From NCBI RefSeq assembly GCF_022346925.1, contig NZ_JAKRNJ010000004.1, forward strand, positions 496,001 through 560,000: a DNA stretch of 64,000 nucleotides, given 5' to 3'. Origin of the DNA: Microvirga sp. ACRRW. Lineage in GTDB: Bacteria; Pseudomonadota; Alphaproteobacteria; Rhizobiales; Beijerinckiaceae. A model generated the notes under the pieces. It saw nothing but the letters and a program-made list of their open reading frames with translations. It was not told where the DNA came from and did not search any database. The first letter of the stretch is position 1. The number at the start of each line of letters is the position of its first letter. The position numbers and the translations under genes are program-made. Of this stretch, positions 61,073 to 64,000 are shown one piece after another.

Positions 61073-61486
61073 ATGGCCAAGTGGCTTTATAAATCAGAAC
61101 CCTCCGTCTGGTCCTGGGATCAACAAGTCGCGCAAGGCGCGAAGGGCACCCATTGGAACGGCGTGCGCAACCATGTCGCCAAGCAGAACCTGATGGCAAT
61201 GAAGAAGGGCGAGCAGGGCTTCTTCTATCATTCCAACGAAGGCAAGGCCGTCGTCGGCATCGTGGAAGTGATCAAGGAATACTACCCCGACCACACGGAC
61301 GAGAGCGGCAAGTTCGGCATGGTGGACGTAAAAGCCGTCAAGCCCTTCAAGCTTCCGGTGACCCTCGACGAGATCAAGAAGCATCCCGGTCTCGAAAAAA
61401 TGATTCTCGTCAACAATTCCCGCCTCTCGGTGCAGCCTGTGACGGACGAGGAATGGGCGATCATCTGCAAGCTGGGCGGGGTTTGA
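61073..61486 (+). CDS. EVE-domain protein
   Basis: A 137-residue protein of the EVE/thymocyte-nuclear-protein-1 family. The start AKWLYKSEPSVWSWDQQVAQG and the GVRNHVAKQNLMAMKKGEQGFFYHSN segment are characteristic. The fold is related to YTH/PUA and binds modified bases in DNA or RNA. The ATG directly after gpsA is preferred; a longer frame would lie inside gpsA. Confidence 0.93.
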   Translation: MAKWLYKSEPSVWSWDQQVAQGAKGTHWNGVRNHVAKQNLMAMKKGEQGFFYHSNEGKAVVGIVEVIKEYYPDHTDESGKFGMVDVKAVKPFKLPVTLDEIKKHPGLEKMILVNNSRLSVQPVTDEEWAIICKLGGV

Positions 61487-61652
61487 GATCGAAACCCGTT
61501 CGGCTGACAGTCATTTTTGAAGCGCGTCCGTAAATGGCATGGTCCATTTCGCCGGCAAATGCTCTAAATTCATGTCAGGGACGCAGTCCATTCGGGACAC
61601 GATCCTAGTCTCCAGTAGGGGCTTTCCACGGCAGGCAATCGGAGCATTTCAG

Positions 61653-61979
61653 ATGACCAGCGCCGACGATCTGGGAAAGTTGATCCTCCGCAACAAGCTC
61701 CTCGGCAGATGGGCTGCTGAAAAATTGGGAATGAAAGGCCCGGACGTCGAGGCCTATTCGGACGCTCTGGCCAGGGACTCGACCGACCCTCGGCACAGCG
61801 ACGTGTTCAGCAGGATTCGCAAGGATTTCGACGCCGCGGGCGTGACTGAATCGGACGCGCGCATCCTGCATGTCATCACCGAATTGACCCTCAAAGCCGG
61901 AAATCTCATGCCAACGGCCCGAGGCGATTCCGTCGATGCCGCCGCAAAAATGCTTGCGCGCAATCTCATGCCGAAGTGA
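61653..61979 (+). CDS. DUF1476 (ATP synthase zeta-like) protein lacking the N-terminal inhibitory segment
   Basis: A 108-residue protein. From residue 8 on, LILRNKLLGRWAAEKLGMKGPDVEAYSDAL corresponds to the ARRNKLLGLWAAELLGL core of DUF1476, which includes the zeta inhibitor of the F1-ATPase in Paracoccus. The usual start, DREKAFE.KFAHDEELRFKA, which inserts into F1, is absent. GGAG lies 8 nt before the chosen ATG; an upstream ATG adds residues that do not resemble the missing part. It is therefore either a divergent paralogue or a shortened zeta protein with another role. Confidence 0.75.
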   Translation: MTSADDLGKLILRNKLLGRWAAEKLGMKGPDVEAYSDALARDSTDPRHSDVFSRIRKDFDAAGVTESDARILHVITELTLKAGNLMPTARGDSVDAAAKMLARNLMPK

Positions 61980-62016
61980 GACTGGCAACAGACGAGGCAC
62001 AGAACAAGGTGAGACC

Positions 62017-62424
62017 GTGAGGCTGAATCAAGTCACCGTTACGGCTATCGATCTGGATACGGCGTGGGATTTTTACTGCACGCTCGGTCTCGTCCCGATC
62101 GTCGATGCGCGCCCCCATTATGCTCGCTTTTATTGCCCCGACGGAGAGAGCACCTTTTCCTTGGATCACGGCGATCAGGTAGGGCGGGGAACGACCGTCT
62201 ATTTCGAATGTGACGACCTGGATGAAACCATGCGCCGATTGAAGGCGGCGGGGCTGCAATTTGCGTCTGACCCGGAGGATAAAAGCTGGCTCTGGCGCGA
62301 GGCGGAGTTGTTCGATCCGTCGGGCAATCGGATCGTCCTGTACAAGGCAGGCAAAAATCGCCTCAACCCGCCTTGGAGGATTTCAGCGACCTCATCAAAC
62401 AAGGGGACAAAAGAGCCGGCGTAA
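62017..62424 (+). CDS. VOC-family (glyoxalase-like) protein
   Basis: A 135-residue single VOC module from the GTG preceded by AAGGTGAG. Motifs run from LNQVTVTAIDLDTAWDFYCTLGL through the metal-site FSLDHGDQ region to the end of the fold at AELFDPSGNRIVLYKAG, the usual C-terminal signature. Reaction unknown; the family includes lyases, dioxygenases and drug-binding proteins. It overlaps nothing and ends 17 nt before the convergent GNAT gene. Confidence 0.88.
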   Translation: MRLNQVTVTAIDLDTAWDFYCTLGLVPIVDARPHYARFYCPDGESTFSLDHGDQVGRGTTVYFECDDLDETMRRLKAAGLQFASDPEDKSWLWREAELFDPSGNRIVLYKAGKNRLNPPWRISATSSNKGTKEPA

Positions 62425-62440
62425 TTCCCAACAAGCTCCT

Positions 62441-62923
62441 TTATGATGCGGAATGCTTTTGACCCGATGGGGCAGCAGGAGCGTGCGATGGGCGTTCCAG
62501 ATAAACGTCCCACTCGTCCTGTCCCGTCTCGATGAAGCCAAAGCGCTTGTAAAAGCGCCCGGCATCGCTCTTCTGCAGAACGCTGAGCCGCACTGTCTGA
62601 CGAGCGACATCCGCTTCATCCAGCAACTGCGCGAGAATGGCGGCTCCTAATCCACGGCCCTGGAACGCCGGATAGAGATAGAAATGCTCGAGCAGGAGCC
62701 CGTTCTCGGCGGGCTTCATGGCGACACAGCCTGCAAGGGTGTCGTCTATCAGGATGAGCCGCGTATGCTCCGGCTGAAAGGACGATTTGAACCGCTCCAA
62801 GGCCCGGCGTTCATCGAAGCGTCCGATCCGCTCCAAGCTCTCGCGCATCGCGGCGATCCGCAGGTGAAAGAGGCGATCGAAGTCTTCTTGGGACGCTGCT
62901 CTGAGGCAGAATGTGGGTTTCAT
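62441..62923 (-). CDS. GNAT-family N-acetyltransferase
   Basis: A 160-residue acetyltransferase. The acetyl-CoA-binding loop is LYPAFQGRGLGAAILAQLLDEA, followed by the late motif LSVLQKSDAGRFYKRFGFIETG with the catalytic tyrosine position. The acceptor is unknown. The gene stands alone between the convergent VOC gene and the RTX-type gene. Confidence 0.9.
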   Translation of the reverse strand: MKPTFCLRAASQEDFDRLFHLRIAAMRESLERIGRFDERRALERFKSSFQPEHTRLILIDDTLAGCVAMKPAENGLLLEHFYLYPAFQGRGLGAAILAQLLDEADVARQTVRLSVLQKSDAGRFYKRFGFIETGQDEWDVYLERPSHAPAAPSGQKHSAS

Positions 62924-63003
62924 ATTCTGTCTCAGGATTCATTAAGCCTGCATAGAAAAGGTGCGGGCTGAATGAATAGGTTTTAAGCGTCACCCCAAAG
63001 ACT

Positions 63004-63032
63004 GAGAGGCGGTCTGTCCGAAACCGCCCCTC
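63004..63032 (-). terminator. Hairpin downstream of the RTX-type gene
   Basis: GAGAGGCGGT and ACCGCCCCTC pair with one G-T and a 9-nt loop, 11 nt past the stop codon. No strong T-tract follows, so the terminator call is tentative. Confidence 0.4.
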
Positions 63033-63042
63033 GTGAATTGCA

Positions 63043-64000
63043 TCAGACTATGAATAAATCCTTGTAGGATAACTTCAAATTCTTGGAGAGTTTCGCAAAT
63101 TCCACTGCGGACTTGGAACCATTTCCATCCGAATCGTAAGACAAGATGCCAGTCTTCTTGTTGAAGATGATGTAGTCATCCTTATCCTTAGCCTTGTCGC
63201 CAATGACAAAGAACTTCTTGCTGAGCGCGAAAGGTTTGGCCTCGCTTCCCTTTTTCCCTAGCTTGGTGAAGATCTTGTTCTCGAGCCAGACCTTGTCCTG
63301 TCCGACCTTGAAGTCCACGATCGTGTCGAAATTCACCTTGCGGTCCGTCTTCGACGTCCCGAGCTTCGCGTCGAACACGAAAACGTCCCGGCCCATGTTG
63401 CCAGTGAGGCGATCATTGCCGGCGCCGCCATAAATCGTGTCGTTGCCGTCGCCGCCTGAAAGGGTATCATTTCCAGCCAGACCCCGCATAACGTCGGCGA
63501 GGATCGTGCCCACCTTCATGTCAGCACGGGCCGTACCCTTCCAGTTCAGGGCGACGACAGGATCGGGCACGACGGGATCGGGCACGACGGGATCGGGCAC
63601 ATGCTCGATATTGAAGCGCTGCACATAGGCAGCTGTGGGGCCTGGGGTGCCAATGGCATAGACGACGGCCCAGCCACCGTCCTTCAAAGCCGCAAGGCTG
63701 GCACGGGAGGCAGAATTCTCGGTTCCAGTACCCGCGAAATCGACGATCGTTTCATCACCGCGCTGGGTGCCGTCACTGTTATAAGTCTGCTGGTAGATGC
63801 GTCGGATGCCCGCTTGGTTCTGGTCCGCGCCCTGCCAGGTCACCGTCCAGCCGCCATCGGCCAGTGCGACGATATTGGCATCGCCCTGATAGCCCTGAAC
63901 GGTGGTGTTCACCCTGACCTCGCCTGTGATGGCATTGCCGTCCTTGTCATAATGGCGCTGATAAACGCCAAAATCGCTGCCATCCTGCAGTTTGGACTGC
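63043..64000 (-). CDS. RTX/hemolysin-type calcium-binding protein, C-terminal part; 5' end beyond window
   Basis: The minus-strand frame stays open to the end of the window, so the start is outside. The visible 318 or so residues contain at least three degenerate repeats of the type L.DG..V.YQR...G....GE ([46 protein letters not shown]), then the PDPVV linker, an RTX calcium-binding stretch ([21 protein letters not shown]) and a C-terminal domain (ADMKVG to SYKDLFIV) of the kind that serves as a type I secretion signal. It is likely a secreted or surface protein; function is unknown. A GTG in the middle is not the start. Confidence 0.9.
   Translation of the reverse strand, partial: QSKLQDGSDFGVYQRHYDKDGNAITGEVRVNTTVQGYQGDANIVALADGGWTVTWQGADQNQAGIRRIYQQTYNSDGTQRGDETIVDFAGTGTENSASRASLAALKDGGWAVVYAIGTPGPTAAYVQRFNIEHVPDPVVPDPVVPDPVVALNWKGTARADMKVGTILADVMRGLAGNDTLSGGDGNDTIYGGAGNDRLTGNMGRDVFVFDAKLGTSKTDRKVNFDTIVDFKVGQDKVWLENKIFTKLGKKGSEAKPFALSKKFFVIGDKAKDKDDYIIFNKKTGILSYDSDGNGSKSAVEFAKLSKNLKLSYKDLFIV
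63556..63600. repeat. Three tandem 15-bp repeats
   Basis: Three near-identical copies of GACGGGATCGGGCAC (the first with one change, GACAGG) encode a [15 protein letters not shown] linker before the RTX region. Such repeats can expand or contract in frame by slippage. Confidence 0.9.

Overview
The window is a GC-rich, densely coded bacterial chromosome segment. Gene content points to an alphaproteobacterium, most likely of the Hyphomicrobiales: a NepR-like protein, HWE/HisKA_2-type histidine kinases, a bacteriophytochrome with its heme oxygenase, hemC-hemD-mic60-hemY in alphaproteobacterial order, a DUF1476 protein, and DUF4170. A Microvirga/Methylobacterium/Bosea-like genus is my guess only; no rRNA is present to settle it. 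I see no insertion sequence, prophage or CRISPR array.

1-16.7 kb is a carbohydrate island. It holds a galactitol-type PTS (EIIB, EIIA, EIIC) with a divergent SorC-family regulator and a HAD phosphatase. A glucitol-type PTS follows (GutM, EIIC, EIIB, EIIA) and ends in an HPr-EI fusion that could energise both systems. Next come an NAD(P)-dependent SAF-domain oxidoreductase and an acetoin-dehydrogenase-type complex (E1 alpha, E1 beta, and E2 fused to an alpha/beta-hydrolase). Together they look like a polyol uptake and cleavage route whose substrate is not identifiable from sequence. 16.8-25.6 kb holds a Na/Pi-cotransporter homologue and a tightly overlapping ABC operon (binding protein, fused permease, ATPase, metallo-beta-lactamase-fold hydrolase, SurE) controlled by a second SorC-family regulator with a clear inverted repeat.

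26-42 kb contains isocitrate lyase, a DUF454 protein, an amidase and a long minus-strand operon. In that operon a glycine-betaine/choline-type ABC transporter is joined by 4-base stop/start overlaps to heme oxygenase, bacteriophytochrome, a response regulator, a receiver-kinase hybrid and probably a Cache-PAS-HWE kinase. A ScfR/RamB-type regulator follows; sequence elements around its start codon recur upstream of isocitrate lyase.

42-53 kb carries a GNAT/glutamine amidotransferase pair, a lone receiver, a 1211-residue FecR-TPR-outer-membrane-barrel protein paired with a CHASE2 nucleotide cyclase, a cation-diffusion facilitator and a chemotaxis receptor. 53.4-53.8 kb has three tRNA genes (Gly-GCC, Ala-GGC, Thr-CGT). 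53.8-58.6 kb is the heme-synthesis/Mic60 cluster, divergent from tsaD-(small membrane protein)-gpsA. The end holds small genes (EVE, DUF1476, VOC, GNAT) and the C-terminal part of an RTX-type protein running off the window.
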